Made by a program: the position numbers and the translations under genes. A stretch of 64,000 nt of DNA from an uncultured Schlesneria sp. (lineage in GTDB: Bacteria > Planctomycetota > Planctomycetia > Planctomycetales > Planctomycetaceae), in NCBI GenBank assembly GCA_903834925.1, contig CAILLA010000022.1:1-64000 (forward strand), read 5' to 3'. A model generated the notes under the pieces. It was not told the DNA's origin. It saw nothing but the letters and a program-made list of their open reading frames with translations, and ran no database searches. Below are positions 28,035 through 37,561 of the stretch, piece after piece. Numbering within the stretch: the stretch's first letter is position 1; the number at the start of each line of letters is the position of its first letter.

Positions 28035-28660
28035 ACCAACCTCCTGGGCCGAACCTTCGGTTCTCAAATCCATCCATGTCCTCTGCCTTGGTGGCTCACG
28101 GCCCATTCGTATCGCCACCAAGCTTCAAGGAAGCCCAAAGGATAGTTGCGACTTAGGGGGCGTGCCATCGACTCAAGGATCCCAACCTTTCAGTTTCGCA
28201 AGCTGCAAAAAAAGTGACTTGATTTTGTGAGCCAAATTACTTGCGACTTTCGTCAAAATTCCGCTGATCTCGTCGGCTTGAACAAATTGGCTAAACCACA
28301 TTGGAAACCAAAACAATATCTCTTAAGCGATATGACCACTGGCATAAATTGCCGGTGAAATTTTCCGTAACCTTATATTTTGTAAGTATTTGCGGATCAG
28401 GAAGCTTGTGAGTATTACGACGAAAACTCGCTGACAAAATTTCTCGCTCTGACAGCACGATCAATCAATCCGATAGCCACGACAGACCTGAACTCCTTTA
28501 CGCGCTCGTCTAGGGGGAATGGAAGTCAGTAAGAGCGTCGTGATGCACGCGATTGTGGTTGCCGTACGCCAAGACGGCAGCCGCAAGCTCGGTGGTCGTC
28601 CACGGACGAACAACGAGACGACGCTGAGTTCAGTTGGAATAAAATCACAAGGAGTGGCAG
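28035..28660. other. Long 5' region of the porin gene
   Basis: 626 bp between the divergent thioredoxin and porin starts. It contains the candidate promoter listed separately, an approximately 240-base untranslated leader, and a small GCCGTACGCCAAGACGGC-type hairpin near 28561-28578. An AAGGAG ribosome-binding site lies 7-8 bases before the porin ATG. No gene is supported here. Confidence 0.35.
28390..28418 (+). promoter_or_regulatory. Candidate sigma70-type promoter of the porin gene
   Basis: TTGCGG (28390-28395) and TATTAC (28413-28418) are separated by 17 bp, on the strand of and upstream of a gene that looks highly expressed. The predicted leader is about 240 bases. This is a pattern match only. 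Confidence 0.35.
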
Positions 28661-30190
28661 ATGTTGGGTCTTCGGAAACTTCGATTTGTCGACATCGGGA
28701 CAGGATTGTCCATGATGCTCGGCACAGCGGGCATGCTAGTCGCGGGAGCTCTTTCCGCAGCTGATCCGCAATGTACGACAACAACGAGCTGCACACAGGC
28801 CCAGCCTGCGTGCTGTGATCAAATCTTCGCTGATGCCGCAGCTCGAATCAACGGCCTCTACGCGGGTTTGAATTGTGACACTTGTGCCGCTCCTGCGACG
28901 CCTGCCCCCGCCTGTGCCGCAACTGCTGACGCATGTGGGGCAACCGCCGGTGGATGTGGAGCTGCTGGTGGTGGCGGAGATACTTCGGCCCCTTGGGGTT
29001 TGACCGACCTCTTCGATGAAGAGGGTGGAAAGAACCACCTCAAGGACAATGGCTACAAACTGGGTGGAAACCTGGTTCAAAGCTATACCTGGAACTTTCA
29101 GAACCCCAGCAATCGCTGGAACGGTCCTGTAACATGGCCTGACCGTTCGAACGAATACCAGCTGAACCAGTTCTGGCTGTTCGCTGAAAAAGCGACTGAT
29201 ACCAGCAAGAAAGATTGGGACTTCGGGGGTCGTGCCGACTTCCTGTATGGTACCAACGCCCGTTTGACGACCGAATCAGGTTTGGAAACGCCACACCTGA
29301 ACGGTCCTGGGATTTACGGCCTGGCGATTCCTCAGTTCTACGGGGAAGCCGCTTATAAGAAGTTGAAAGTCAAGGTCGGTCACTTCATCTCGCCGATCGG
29401 TTACTTCACGGTCGACACGACCCAGAACTTCTTCAGCACCATCCCTTACACCTATCAGTGGGGTGAGCCTTTCACTCATACTGGCGCTATGGCAACCTAC
29501 CAGTTCACTGACAATTTTGTCGCCAGTAGCGGTATGATCAAGGGTTGGGATAACTTCGCCGGTGACAACGGTCACCTCGGTTACCTCGGTACATGGGGTT
29601 ACACGTTCCAAGACAAGTCGAACCTGGCTCAGGTTATCGTTCTGTCACAAGAACCTAACTTCTACAACACCTTTACCCAACGATACTACCAATCGCTGGT
29701 TTACACCAAACCGATCAACGACAACCTGACCTACGTAGGACAGAGCGATTTCGGTACTCAACGTGATGCAACGGTCAGTGGCCAGCGAGCCAACTGGTAC
29801 GGTATCAATCAGTACATGTACTACAAAGTCAACGACAAGTGGACCTGGGGTGCAAACTTCGAATGGTGGCGTGACGAAGAAGGTTACCGAGTTCAACAGT
29901 TCCTGCCAGGTACGGCAGCCAGCGGTATTACCGGTAATCCAAACGGCGTGAACAATCTGCCCGGCGGTTACATGGGCAACTTCTACCAGGCAACGTTCGG
30001 ACCACGTTGGTACCCAACCGGCAAACCGAACTTCTTCATTCGTCCTAACTTCCGCTTCGACTGGTTCGAAGGGAATATCAATAATCAGACCCAACAGGCT
30101 GTTACTGGTGCTTCGAACCAGAAGCCTTATGACAATGGTCAAAAGAACCATCAGGGTCTGTTCATTACCGACGTTTGCTGGACGTTCTAA
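28661..30190 (+). CDS. BBP2-type outer-membrane porin with cysteine-rich N-terminus
   Basis: 509 residues with a long signal peptide (to about residue 33, AGALSAAD). Residues about 34-105 are Cys/Ala/Gly-rich (CTQAQPACCDQ, NCDTCAAP, ATAGGCGAAGGGG) with nine cysteines. The rest is a beta-barrel of alternating aromatic strands (VKVGHFISPIGYFTVDTTQNFF, TYVGQSDFGTQ, WTWGANFEWWRDEEGYRV), ending in the C-terminal aromatic CWTF typical of outer-membrane insertion. This matches the BBP2 putative beta-barrel porin family. Codon choice is strongly skewed to C/T-ending codons compared with its neighbours, which suggests high expression. A strong ribosome-binding site, a candidate promoter and a terminator frame it as monocistronic. 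The cysteines may cross-link the protein to the envelope, which is an inference. Confidence 0.82.
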   Translation: MLGLRKLRFVDIGTGLSMMLGTAGMLVAGALSAADPQCTTTTSCTQAQPACCDQIFADAAARINGLYAGLNCDTCAAPATPAPACAATADACGATAGGCGAAGGGGDTSAPWGLTDLFDEEGGKNHLKDNGYKLGGNLVQSYTWNFQNPSNRWNGPVTWPDRSNEYQLNQFWLFAEKATDTSKKDWDFGGRADFLYGTNARLTTESGLETPHLNGPGIYGLAIPQFYGEAAYKKLKVKVGHFISPIGYFTVDTTQNFFSTIPYTYQWGEPFTHTGAMATYQFTDNFVASSGMIKGWDNFAGDNGHLGYLGTWGYTFQDKSNLAQVIVLSQEPNFYNTFTQRYYQSLVYTKPINDNLTYVGQSDFGTQRDATVSGQRANWYGINQYMYYKVNDKWTWGANFEWWRDEEGYRVQQFLPGTAASGITGNPNGVNNLPGGYMGNFYQATFGPRWYPTGKPNFFIRPNFRFDWFEGNINNQTQQAVTGASNQKPYDNGQKNHQGLFITDVCWTF

Positions 30191-30222
30191 ACAGATTGAG
30201 CTGATCGCTTAATAAAGTAGAA

Positions 30223-30253
30223 AGCCGCCCGGAGACTTTGTCTTCGGGCGGCT
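30223..30253 (+). terminator. Terminator of the porin gene
   Basis: A 14-bp stem (AGCCGCCCGGAGAC / GTCTTCGGGCGGCT, with one G-T pair) and a 3-base loop start 33 bp after the stop, followed by CGTACTTTTTCCC. A TTT also follows on the other strand, so it may serve the converging small gene too. Confidence 0.8.
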
Positions 30254-30268
30254 CGTACTTTTTCCCAT

Positions 30269-30520
30269 TTAACGCCCCGAACCGTCCGAATTGATCGCTT
30301 CGTAGGATCGAATGGGTGATTCGTGGTTGACTTTTCCTGCCAGCCTCAAAATCCTCGAAAATTCAAACACAAAGAGGCTCAGAAGTAGCGCAATCGCCAC
30401 GATTCCAAAAACGAGCGATGAATCAACCGTTCGACTTATTCTGTTTTGACTTGAAGCCGGGGTTTCACAAGTCAGGTTGTGACCCGTCATGTTGTGATCA
30501 GATAGCGAATTCATTGACAT
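30269..30520 (-). CDS. Small single-pass membrane protein, unknown
   Basis: 83 residues from the ATG at 30520 (a TTG at 30538 is possible). A polar N-terminus of about 40 residues (LTCETPASSQNRISRTVD) precedes one transmembrane helix (SLVFGIVAIALLLSLFVFEFSRIL) and a 25-residue tail. There is no recognised family. It shares the porin terminator in the convergent direction. Composition and topology suggest a real gene, though it is short. Confidence 0.45.
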   Translation of the reverse strand: MSMNSLSDHNMTGHNLTCETPASSQNRISRTVDSSLVFGIVAIALLLSLFVFEFSRILRLAGKVNHESPIRSYEAINSDGSGR

Positions 30521-30721
30521 TCGGAAAAAACCAATCAATTACGTCGGTCGCGCACCAAACTCTCAATGCCGTTTTGAGTCACCGATTCAAGTCTTAACCG
30601 ATGGTGATCGCGATTGAAATACAAAACTCAGTGATGCAGATACGAATTCATCTCGGTGAAAAAAAATCTTCCATAAGCTTGTAAAGTTTATGACATTCAC
30701 GTCAAAGAAAATGCGATCTTG

Positions 30722-31741
30722 CTATCCTGAGCCCATCATGCGACGCGCATCGACCGGCTGCGCCAGGGCGATGAGGACTTTGCCGAAGACGTTTTCGTTT
30801 AGTTTTTTGAAGGCGGCTGCGGCTTCCTTCAGTGGGAACACTTGGTCGAAGACGGGGCGGGATTGGGTACGGCTCATTAATGTGACGATCTGTTCCCATG
30901 CCGCTTGTGCCTGTTGCGGAGTGTCGTCTGTGACGAGGACTCCGTGGATCGAGGCTCGTTTGAACATCAGGGCCGGAATCGGAATCGTCCCTTCGACGCC
31001 ACCGAGGATCCCTACGACACTAACTCGTCCATGAACTCCCAATAAATGGACTGATGTTGACAATGACGGTCCGCCAACATTTTCGACAACGAGTGAAACT
31101 CCCTTTGACTTAACGGCGTCACAGATTTTTTCCTTGAGATGCGGATCATCAGGAGCAAAGACGTGGTGTGCTCCGATTTGTTGCAGTCGTGACCGCTTGG
31201 CTTCGGAGCGGGAAAGTGCGACGACGATGGCTCCGGCGGAGTTAGCCAGTTGAACGGCGGCAAGCCCGACACCGCCTGAAGCTCCAGTGATGACGACCGA
31301 CTGGCCAGGTTTCAGTCCACCGACATCGAACAGGGCTTTCCAGGAAGTTTGGAACACGAGTGGGGCCGCCGCAGCCTCAGCCTCCGTCCACGCATCCGGT
31401 TTTCGAGCCAGATTTTCGGCGGCGACCCATTGTTTTTCGCAAAGCGTTCCGTTGATGAGGTCAGTGGTTGAGGATTGGAGCACAACCACTGAGTCACCAG
31501 GCTTCCATTTTCCGTCGCCATCACCTCGAATCACGACACCACAGGCGTCACGACCGGGAATAAACGGGGGCTTGGGCCCGCCAGGATATTTTCCTTCGAT
31601 CTGAAAATTGTCTGCGGGATTGAGGCCGACAGCGTGGATCTGAACCAGGACGTCAGTGGGACGTCCTTCTCGTAATTCGATTTCGGTAATGCGAGTATTG
31701 AGCCAGCCGCCGGGTGGTGACGTGACAAGAGCGTGCATCAT
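30722..31741 (-). CDS. Zinc-independent NADPH:quinone reductase-like MDR oxidoreductase
   Basis: 339 residues from the first of two adjacent ATG codons at 31741. The medium-chain dehydrogenase fold shows the N-terminal GroES-like half (IHAVGLNPADNFQIEG, PGRDACGVV), then the cofactor loop VVITGASGGVGLAAVQLA, which is the AxxGxxG form seen in NADPH-using quinone or enoyl reductases. The structural-zinc cysteine cluster of alcohol dehydrogenases is absent. The substrate is probably a quinone or an alpha,beta-unsaturated carbonyl. It follows the GH10-like gene by 14 bp on the same strand, so they may share a transcript, although no functional link is evident. Confidence 0.85.
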   Translation of the reverse strand: MMHALVTSPPGGWLNTRITEIELREGRPTDVLVQIHAVGLNPADNFQIEGKYPGGPKPPFIPGRDACGVVIRGDGDGKWKPGDSVVVLQSSTTDLINGTLCEKQWVAAENLARKPDAWTEAEAAAAPLVFQTSWKALFDVGGLKPGQSVVITGASGGVGLAAVQLANSAGAIVVALSRSEAKRSRLQQIGAHHVFAPDDPHLKEKICDAVKSKGVSLVVENVGGPSLSTSVHLLGVHGRVSVVGILGGVEGTIPIPALMFKRASIHGVLVTDDTPQQAQAAWEQIVTLMSRTQSRPVFDQVFPLKEAAAAFKKLNENVFGKVLIALAQPVDARRMMGSG

Positions 31742-31755
31742 ATAACACCAGTCAT

Positions 31756-33252
31756 TCAGGTTTTGCGATGATGGTTTGATCGTTGGGCAATAATTTGCTC
31801 GACAATCGGTTTTGGGTTTCCATCGGCGCGTAACAGTCCTGTATGGGGAAGGCTGTGCAGATCGGCATCGGAAAACTGAGGGAAAAAGACACCGGCGACC
31901 CGTGGCTTGGCGACCAGTAGTTCCAGCATCAGGTTCAGCCAATTTGCCTGTTGATCTTCGTCGCACGGTCCATCCCAGATTCGCGGATTCACGGCGACTT
32001 GTGAGCGAGCGGCAGGGTCAGGTCTGGACGACGATGGGCATGCCAACGTAACGAAAATCGGGATGTCCAGGATCGTCCACGCATCGATGAGCCGCGAACA
32101 TTCCAGCAGGTCGCGTCTGGCTGATCCAAACGACTTGAAGCCGTTGGCAATTTCAAGATTCACTCCCGATAAGCCAACACCAGATCGGATCAACGCGTCA
32201 ACCACTTGTAATGGCGACAGACGAAGCTGGCCGCGAGACTGGTAATCGCCCCAGGGCTGATCGACCCGGACGACCAGTTGAGCGTCTTCATCGACCTGCC
32301 GGGCGACGTCAAAAACGCGAGCGGCCAACGTGAGGCGACTCTCTTCGGTCAGGTTTAGCACGCCTCCTGTGTTCACTCTGCTGCAGATTTCCCAAACATG
32401 GATGCGACCGAAATACCGGGAAATTGCGGTTTCGACAAAATCGCAAACAAAGCTTTGCAGGTTGAAGATATCGTGCTCCCAGCGAGCCAGCCAGGTTGGC
32501 AAACCGCCGGGGCCAAGGTCAAGCAATGGGCCGCCGCGGACCATCTGCTTCTGCGATTCGCACCATTCGATTTGGCGGTCGGCCAAGTCCCAATTGTACT
32601 CGCCTTCAACTTCCTCAACCGTGGTCCACGGAATCGAAACGGTGGCCGAATTGAACATTTCGTTGAACAGCTCGGAATTCGCCACCGACGGGATCGCGCC
32701 CATCAACTCGCAACCGATCGAGACAGGCAATGTCCCGAACCGCTGCAATCGGCCTGCCAAGGCCTGGGCCGCATAGGATCGAGTCAAGATCTCGGCAGCC
32801 TGACAGGCATAGCGAATGGCATCATTCGCCAATGCACTCGACTCTTCCGGCTGCGATTGAGACGCGGCAGCGCGCGAGAACGCGCGGTGGGCCGCTCGAT
32901 TCGGATCATTAAATTCAGGCGGGATGCGTAAACCCGCTAGTTCCCACTGAGCCGACTGATTTCGTACTTGAACGATCTTTCCGCGAGCGAGTTCGACGGC
33001 TAACAGGTACGGTTCTTCACGTTCAGGCAACGACGCCGTGGGGATGACGATGCGGCCGAAACCCTGAACGGGCCAGGCAACATGAAATTTGGAACTTTCC
33101 GATGTCGTTCGCCTGCATCCGACAACGTTACCGAGAATTTCGATTCGGGTTGGAAAAATACGCCCGTCGGCACCCGTCAAATAGCCCGCATGAACTTCTG
33201 GCCAGTCACTCAGAAGGCTTGTGGGGTAGACAGCAAACCGAATCAACCCCAT
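31756..33252 (-). CDS. GH10-like TIM-barrel protein lacking the usual catalytic glutamates
   Basis: 498 residues. Residues about 1-150 form a beta-rich domain, and residues about 185-490 a barrel resembling family 10 xylanases (IPWTTVEEVEGEYNWDLADRQIEWC, MVRGGPLLDL, SFVCDFVETAISRYFGRIHVWEI, SGVNLEIANG, KPIVEQIIA). In GH10 the acid/base lies in W-D-V-V-N-E and the nucleophile in I-T-E-L-D. The corresponding places here read WEICSRVN and FVTLACP, so neither glutamate appears in its normal position. It may be a non-catalytic binder or may use other residues. There is no signal peptide at the N-terminus. The assignment rests on motif spacing by eye. Confidence 0.6.
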   Translation of the reverse strand: MGLIRFAVYPTSLLSDWPEVHAGYLTGADGRIFPTRIEILGNVVGCRRTTSESSKFHVAWPVQGFGRIVIPTASLPEREEPYLLAVELARGKIVQVRNQSAQWELAGLRIPPEFNDPNRAAHRAFSRAAASQSQPEESSALANDAIRYACQAAEILTRSYAAQALAGRLQRFGTLPVSIGCELMGAIPSVANSELFNEMFNSATVSIPWTTVEEVEGEYNWDLADRQIEWCESQKQMVRGGPLLDLGPGGLPTWLARWEHDIFNLQSFVCDFVETAISRYFGRIHVWEICSRVNTGGVLNLTEESRLTLAARVFDVARQVDEDAQLVVRVDQPWGDYQSRGQLRLSPLQVVDALIRSGVGLSGVNLEIANGFKSFGSARRDLLECSRLIDAWTILDIPIFVTLACPSSSRPDPAARSQVAVNPRIWDGPCDEDQQANWLNLMLELLVAKPRVAGVFFPQFSDADLHSLPHTGLLRADGNPKPIVEQIIAQRSNHHRKT

Positions 33253-33525
33253 CGCTGCACCGGCCTGCTTGAAAAAGAAAGGAAATCGACACCCGGTAGG
33301 TCACACGACCTAAGAGCTTTCGCTTGCAGGGACATCACAATTAAACAAACGGAAGTGGACACGGGATAAACAATCGCGGCGGCTTGGAGGTCCAAATCAC
33401 CAAATATCAGTGTAGTCCTGACTTGCACGTTGTTCAACCGGGCCGACGTCTGGTAGTCTTTTTTGAAAATTCCAATCACAAAACAGTTCCCCTTTCGAAC
33501 GTTCCTCAGAAGATGCCGTCACCCT

Positions 33526-34410
33526 ATGAAACCACTACTGCAAAGTGAAATTCCCAGTCACATTCCCATTCGTGGTAAAGTTCGAGACGTCTACGATTTT
33601 GGCGATCGGCTGCTGATTGTGGCAACCGATCGAATCAGCGCCTTCGATTGGATTCTGCCGACAGGTATACCGGATAAAGGACGTGTGCTGACGCAATTAA
33701 GTCGATTCTGGTTTGACCTGCTGCAAGTGCCACACCATCTGTTAAGCATGAACCCTGCCGAGGTTGCCCTGCCCGAAGGGACGGATGTCGGAGTGCTGGA
33801 AGGCCGCAGCATGGTCGTCCGAAAGACGAAGGTCTTTCCGATCGAATGTGTTGTACGCGGGTATCTGTCGGGTTCAGGCTGGAAGGAATACAAGTCGAGC
33901 CAGACGGTTTGCGGCCTTTCTCTGCCATCCGGTTTGCGCGAAAGCGACCGCCTGCCGGAGCCCATTTTTACTCCAGCCACGAAAGCGGAAACCGGTCATG
34001 ACGAAAATATCTCGTTTGAACGGATGTCGACGATCATTGGAAACCAGCAAGCCGACCGATTGCGTGAGTTCAGTATGCAGGTCTATTCCAAGGCCGCAGA
34101 CTATGCGAAGGCACGCGGGATCATTATCGCCGACACCAAATTCGAGTTCGGTGTTGTTAACGACACCATCATCCTGATCGACGAAGTGCTGACGCCGGAC
34201 AGTTCCCGGTTTTGGCCGGCCGATCAATTTTCGCCTGGAAAGTCACAACCCAGTTTTGACAAGCAGTTCGTCCGTGACTGGCTGGAAACAACCACTTGGG
34301 ACAAGAACAGCCCCCCGCCAGCTCTGCCTGACAATGTTGTGACAGGGACTCGCGACAAATACATCGAAGCTTACGAGCGTCTGACGGGAACGACATTTCC
34401 CTGGAAGTGA
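33526..34410 (+). CDS. purC: Phosphoribosylaminoimidazole-succinocarboxamide synthase
   Basis: 294 residues from the ATG at 33526. SAICAR synthase motifs are in order: [32 protein letters not shown] at the N-terminus (core GKVRDVYD and TDRISAFD), [28 protein letters not shown] and DTKFEFG near the nucleotide site, and [14 protein letters not shown]. It ligates aspartate to CAIR with ATP in purine synthesis, in the cytosol. The length is of the larger, yeast/planctomycete-like type. The 273-bp gap before it, divergent from the GH10-like gene, shows no clear promoter. A membrane-protein gene follows after 9 bp. Confidence 0.96.
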   Translation: MKPLLQSEIPSHIPIRGKVRDVYDFGDRLLIVATDRISAFDWILPTGIPDKGRVLTQLSRFWFDLLQVPHHLLSMNPAEVALPEGTDVGVLEGRSMVVRKTKVFPIECVVRGYLSGSGWKEYKSSQTVCGLSLPSGLRESDRLPEPIFTPATKAETGHDENISFERMSTIIGNQQADRLREFSMQVYSKAADYAKARGIIIADTKFEFGVVNDTIILIDEVLTPDSSRFWPADQFSPGKSQPSFDKQFVRDWLETTTWDKNSPPPALPDNVVTGTRDKYIEAYERLTGTTFPWK

Positions 34411-34419
34411 GACACCGCC

Positions 34420-34878
34420 GTGAGACGCCTGATCCTATTTTTCGGCCTGCTGTCGTGGTGGATGCGTCTGCAAATCCTGGTAATGACCATATTCATGGCG
34501 TTTCAGATCCGGTTTGATGTTCGCAAAGGAATCTGGCCCGTTGCCGTCGCGATCATCGTGATCACGTGGTTGATCGGCTGGCTGTTGATGCGGTTGATGA
34601 TCGCATATCCTCGAACAGCATTTAAGATCTGGAGTGTACTCGGTCGGGTCATCATGTTTCTGTTTTTAACGATGTACCTTCAGGCAAGAGGCCAGCGATG
34701 GTGGTTCACGTTAGGTGCTCATTTCGGACGGGAAATCGTGATCGGGCTGTACCTGAGTTGCGGATATTGGTTCGTTTCTGAATTGCGTCTTCTGCAGGAC
34801 CGTCCGAAGATAGAGGCTGAACGCGAACAAGACCCTTTCCCGCCTGCTTATGACGAAAGTCGTCTGACGAATGAGTAA
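34420..34878 (+). CDS. Membrane protein of unknown function between purC and pyrF
   Basis: 152 residues, starting with GTG at 34420. Three or four hydrophobic segments are visible ([55 protein letters not shown]), plus a weaker one near [17 protein letters not shown] and a charged tail. No family is recognised. It overlaps pyrF by 8 bp, so translation is probably coupled and purC, this gene and pyrF form one transcription unit. The link to nucleotide synthesis is positional only. Confidence 0.65.
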   Translation: MRRLILFFGLLSWWMRLQILVMTIFMAFQIRFDVRKGIWPVAVAIIVITWLIGWLLMRLMIAYPRTAFKIWSVLGRVIMFLFLTMYLQARGQRWWFTLGAHFGREIVIGLYLSCGYWFVSELRLLQDRPKIEAEREQDPFPPAYDESRLTNE

Positions 34879-35812
34879 CCACTACGCATCACGATTGCAC
34901 GCCGCGATCAAGGCCAAACAAACTCCCGTTCTGGTTGGCCTTGATCCCAGGCTGGATCAGCTTCCACCGGATGTCTTGCGACATGCGAGAGACGAACACG
35001 ATGACCCCGTGGCACAAGCCGCTGCCGCATTCGAAGAGTTCTGTGTTCGTCTGATCGATGTCATCTCGCCGCTGGTCCCTGCCGTTAAACCACAGGCGGC
35101 GTTTTTCGAAGAATGGGGACCGGATGGCTGTCTCGCGCTGTCGCGAGTCATTCGCTATGCACGATCAAAGGGCTTGATCGTGATCTGTGACGCCAAACGA
35201 GGTGACATCGGCACGACGGCGGAAGCCTATGCCCGAGGTTATCTCGCAGGAGCCGATCCGAAGGCCGCGTTGTGGCAATCCGACGCCTTGACCGTCAATC
35301 CCTATCTTGGACGAGATACGCTGGAACCATTCGTTAAGATCGCGAAAGAACGTGGGGCGGGGATCTATGTGCTGGTCAAAACCAGCAATCCCGGTTCCGC
35401 GTCGTTCCAGGATCAAAATGCGGGTGGAACCACGATTTATCAACACGTTGCGCGGGTGGTTGAAGAACTGGCTCTTGAGACCGCCGAAGACGGATTCGGC
35501 TGTGTTGGAGCGGTCGTCGGAGCCACCTATCCACGTGAGTTGGTCGAACTGCGAGCAGCAATGCCGCATGTTCCGTTACTGATTCCCGGTTATGGAAGCC
35601 AGGGTGGTGCCGCTGCCGACGTTGCTCCGGCATTTCAGGAGAATGGCTTGGGAGCAGTCGTTAACAACTCGCGCGGGATCAACTTCGCCTATAAGTTTGA
35701 ACCGTATGCAGAAGAATTCGGATCCAGAAAATGGGAAGCGGCGGCTGAGGCCGCAACAAAACGGATGATCGCTGATCTGGCAGCGAATACGACGGCAGGA
35801 AAACTTTTATAG
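34871..35812 (+). CDS. pyrF: Orotidine-5'-phosphate decarboxylase
   Basis: 313 residues, matching the longer bacterial (group 2) OMP decarboxylases. The motifs are [11 protein letters not shown] at the N-terminus, VKPQAAFFE, the catalytic Lys/Asp tetrad region [32 protein letters not shown], and the C-terminal phosphate grip IPGYGSQGG with NNSRGI. It makes UMP from OMP in pyrimidine synthesis. The start overlaps the previous gene by 8 bp. The Gfo/Idh/MocA gene follows after 47 bp. Confidence 0.95.
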   Translation: MSNHYASRLHAAIKAKQTPVLVGLDPRLDQLPPDVLRHARDEHDDPVAQAAAAFEEFCVRLIDVISPLVPAVKPQAAFFEEWGPDGCLALSRVIRYARSKGLIVICDAKRGDIGTTAEAYARGYLAGADPKAALWQSDALTVNPYLGRDTLEPFVKIAKERGAGIYVLVKTSNPGSASFQDQNAGGTTIYQHVARVVEELALETAEDGFGCVGAVVGATYPRELVELRAAMPHVPLLIPGYGSQGGAAADVAPAFQENGLGAVVNNSRGINFAYKFEPYAEEFGSRKWEAAAEAATKRMIADLAANTTAGKLL

Positions 35813-35859
35813 ATCTCATCTCATTGGATTGTTTCGTTCAATTTTCGAAAGGCTCGGTC

Positions 35860-37200
35860 ATGTCACAAGCATCTCGTTCGAATCGTCGGTCATTTCTGAA
35901 GCAAGCGGCCTTGGGGGCATTCGCCGCTCCGGTGTTCATCCGTGACTTGCGAGCCGCTTCGCCGAACGAAGTTGTCCGGCATGCCAGTTTTGGCGCGTCG
36001 GGTATGGCCGGTGCCGACCTATCGGAAATCGTAAGTCATCCAAAAACAAAACTGATCTGCGTCGCAGACGTCGACCTGGGCCGCGCCGAACAGTTGAAGA
36101 AAAGATTCCCAGAGCTTCGCATCTTTCAGGACTGGCGACAGTTGCTCGACAAAGAACACGCCAATCTCGATTCGGTCAATGTTTCGACCCCGGACCACAT
36201 GCACGCGTCACTGGGGATGGCATCGTTGCAGCACGGACTGCACGTCTACGGCCAGAAACCACTGACCCACGATGTCTACGATTCAAGACGATTGGCTGAA
36301 GTCGCTGCGGAAAAGAAGCTGGTGACCCAGATGGGAATCCAGATTCATTCGCATCCTGCCTATCGATCTGCGGTGCAACTGATTCAAGGGGGTGCTATCG
36401 GCAAAGTCCAGAACGTCCATTCGTGGAGCAGCAAGAAATGGGGCGATGAAACGGCGCGGCCCGATCGAACCGATCCTGTACCCGCCAACTTCAATTGGGA
36501 TCAATGGCTGGGTGTTTGTGAAGCTCGACCATTTATCGGTGACGGCTATTACCACCCCGGAAACTGGCGAAAGCGACTCGATTTCGGCACAGGAACCTTC
36601 GGCGACATGGGCTGTCACATCTTCGACCCAGTATTCAAAGCATTGGAGCTAACAGCACCGCTGACTTTGAAGTCAACAGGCCCAGCCCCGACCGCTCACA
36701 ACTGGGCCAACAACGCGCTCGTGCATCTGACCTTCCCACAGACGAAACACACAATTGGTCCCGTGATCCCGATCACCTGGTACGACGGAGACCAGCGGCC
36801 ATCCGCTGAGATCATTTCCAAGCACCTGAAAGATCGACCGCTGCCGGATCAAGGTTCGTTGTTTATCGGCGAAAAAGGGGCCATGTTATTGCCGCACGTC
36901 GACATGCCCATTTTACTTCCTGAAGACCAGTTCAAGGATTATCCAAGACCCAAGCTAAACGACATCAATCACTGGCACCAGTTTGTTGACGCAGTGCAAG
37001 GGAAGGGCTCAACCTCAGCTCACTTCGGATATTCCGGACCACTGACGGAAAGCGTATTACTCGGCGGTGTCGCAACTTTCTTCCCGAACGAGACACTCGA
37101 ATGGAACGCCGCCAATTTACATTTCAACAACAAGCCCGAAGCCGCTCGATTGATTCGCCGACCACCTCGCAAAGGCTGGGAAGTCGCAGGATTGAGCTAA
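35860..37200 (+). CDS. Tat-exported Gfo/Idh/MocA-family oxidoreductase
   Basis: 446 residues from the ATG at 35860. The N-terminus carries a twin-arginine signal (NRRSFLKQAALGAFAAPVF). The Rossmann domain has VRHASFGASGMAG (degenerate glycine motif), VNVSTPDHMHA, and the catalytic-lysine motif VYGQKPLTHDVY at about 130. The GFO/IDH/MocA C-terminal sheet follows (GTFGDMGCHIFDPV). Members oxidise or rearrange sugars and inositols with NAD(P). Exported forms are abundant in planctomycetes, and whether they keep cofactor is not visible here. It is codirectional with pyrF but probably functionally separate. Confidence 0.85.
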   Translation: MSQASRSNRRSFLKQAALGAFAAPVFIRDLRAASPNEVVRHASFGASGMAGADLSEIVSHPKTKLICVADVDLGRAEQLKKRFPELRIFQDWRQLLDKEHANLDSVNVSTPDHMHASLGMASLQHGLHVYGQKPLTHDVYDSRRLAEVAAEKKLVTQMGIQIHSHPAYRSAVQLIQGGAIGKVQNVHSWSSKKWGDETARPDRTDPVPANFNWDQWLGVCEARPFIGDGYYHPGNWRKRLDFGTGTFGDMGCHIFDPVFKALELTAPLTLKSTGPAPTAHNWANNALVHLTFPQTKHTIGPVIPITWYDGDQRPSAEIISKHLKDRPLPDQGSLFIGEKGAMLLPHVDMPILLPEDQFKDYPRPKLNDINHWHQFVDAVQGKGSTSAHFGYSGPLTESVLLGGVATFFPNETLEWNAANLHFNNKPEAARLIRRPPRKGWEVAGLS

Positions 37201-37561
37201 AGGTAGACGGTACGATTGAATCTATGGATTTCGAATAACTTTTTGAAATTCCCATTACAAATGGAAGTTCGAACAGCCATTCCTGTGTCTCTGAAGACTC
37301 CGGTGCAGTGGCACACAACCCGAACATTAAGTCTTGACATCGCACCAAGCGAAATTCGGTTATTTCGACGGTCCCCAGAGCGGTGGGGATAATACTTCGT
37401 TTAAAGCTCGCCTTAATGGGACCTGAAATCGTCTGCTAAGGTTTCAGACTCGTTGTGAGTGATCTCAAGACGTGGATACAATCATCCTCTTCAGCGGCAC
37501 ATTCTGAAATGTGCGATCAGCGTGTTCGATCGTCCGTGTTTTTTGGAATTGGAGAACTGCG
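37201..37561. other. Intergenic region containing a half copy of the structured repeat
   Basis: 361 bp. Its only recognisable content is repeat fragment D (37288-37324). A GGTCCCCAGAGCGGTGGGG-like imperfect hairpin lies near 37371-37388. The downstream part presumably carries the promoter of the small secreted protein. No gene is seen. Confidence 0.35.
37288..37324. repeat. Right-half copy of the structured repeat (copy D)
   Basis: The stretch CTGAAGACTCCGG, then TGCAGTGGCACACAACCCG, matches the right end of copy A (AAGACTCCGATGCAGTGGCAC), but no left arm or first hairpin is present. It looks like a truncated element. Confidence 0.5.

Noticed and set aside
30722-31966. 75-residue N-terminal extension of the MDR oxidoreductase up to 31966
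   Set aside because: The extension is Arg/Pro-rich and overlaps the end of the GH10-like gene. The MDR fold begins at the ATG at 31741.
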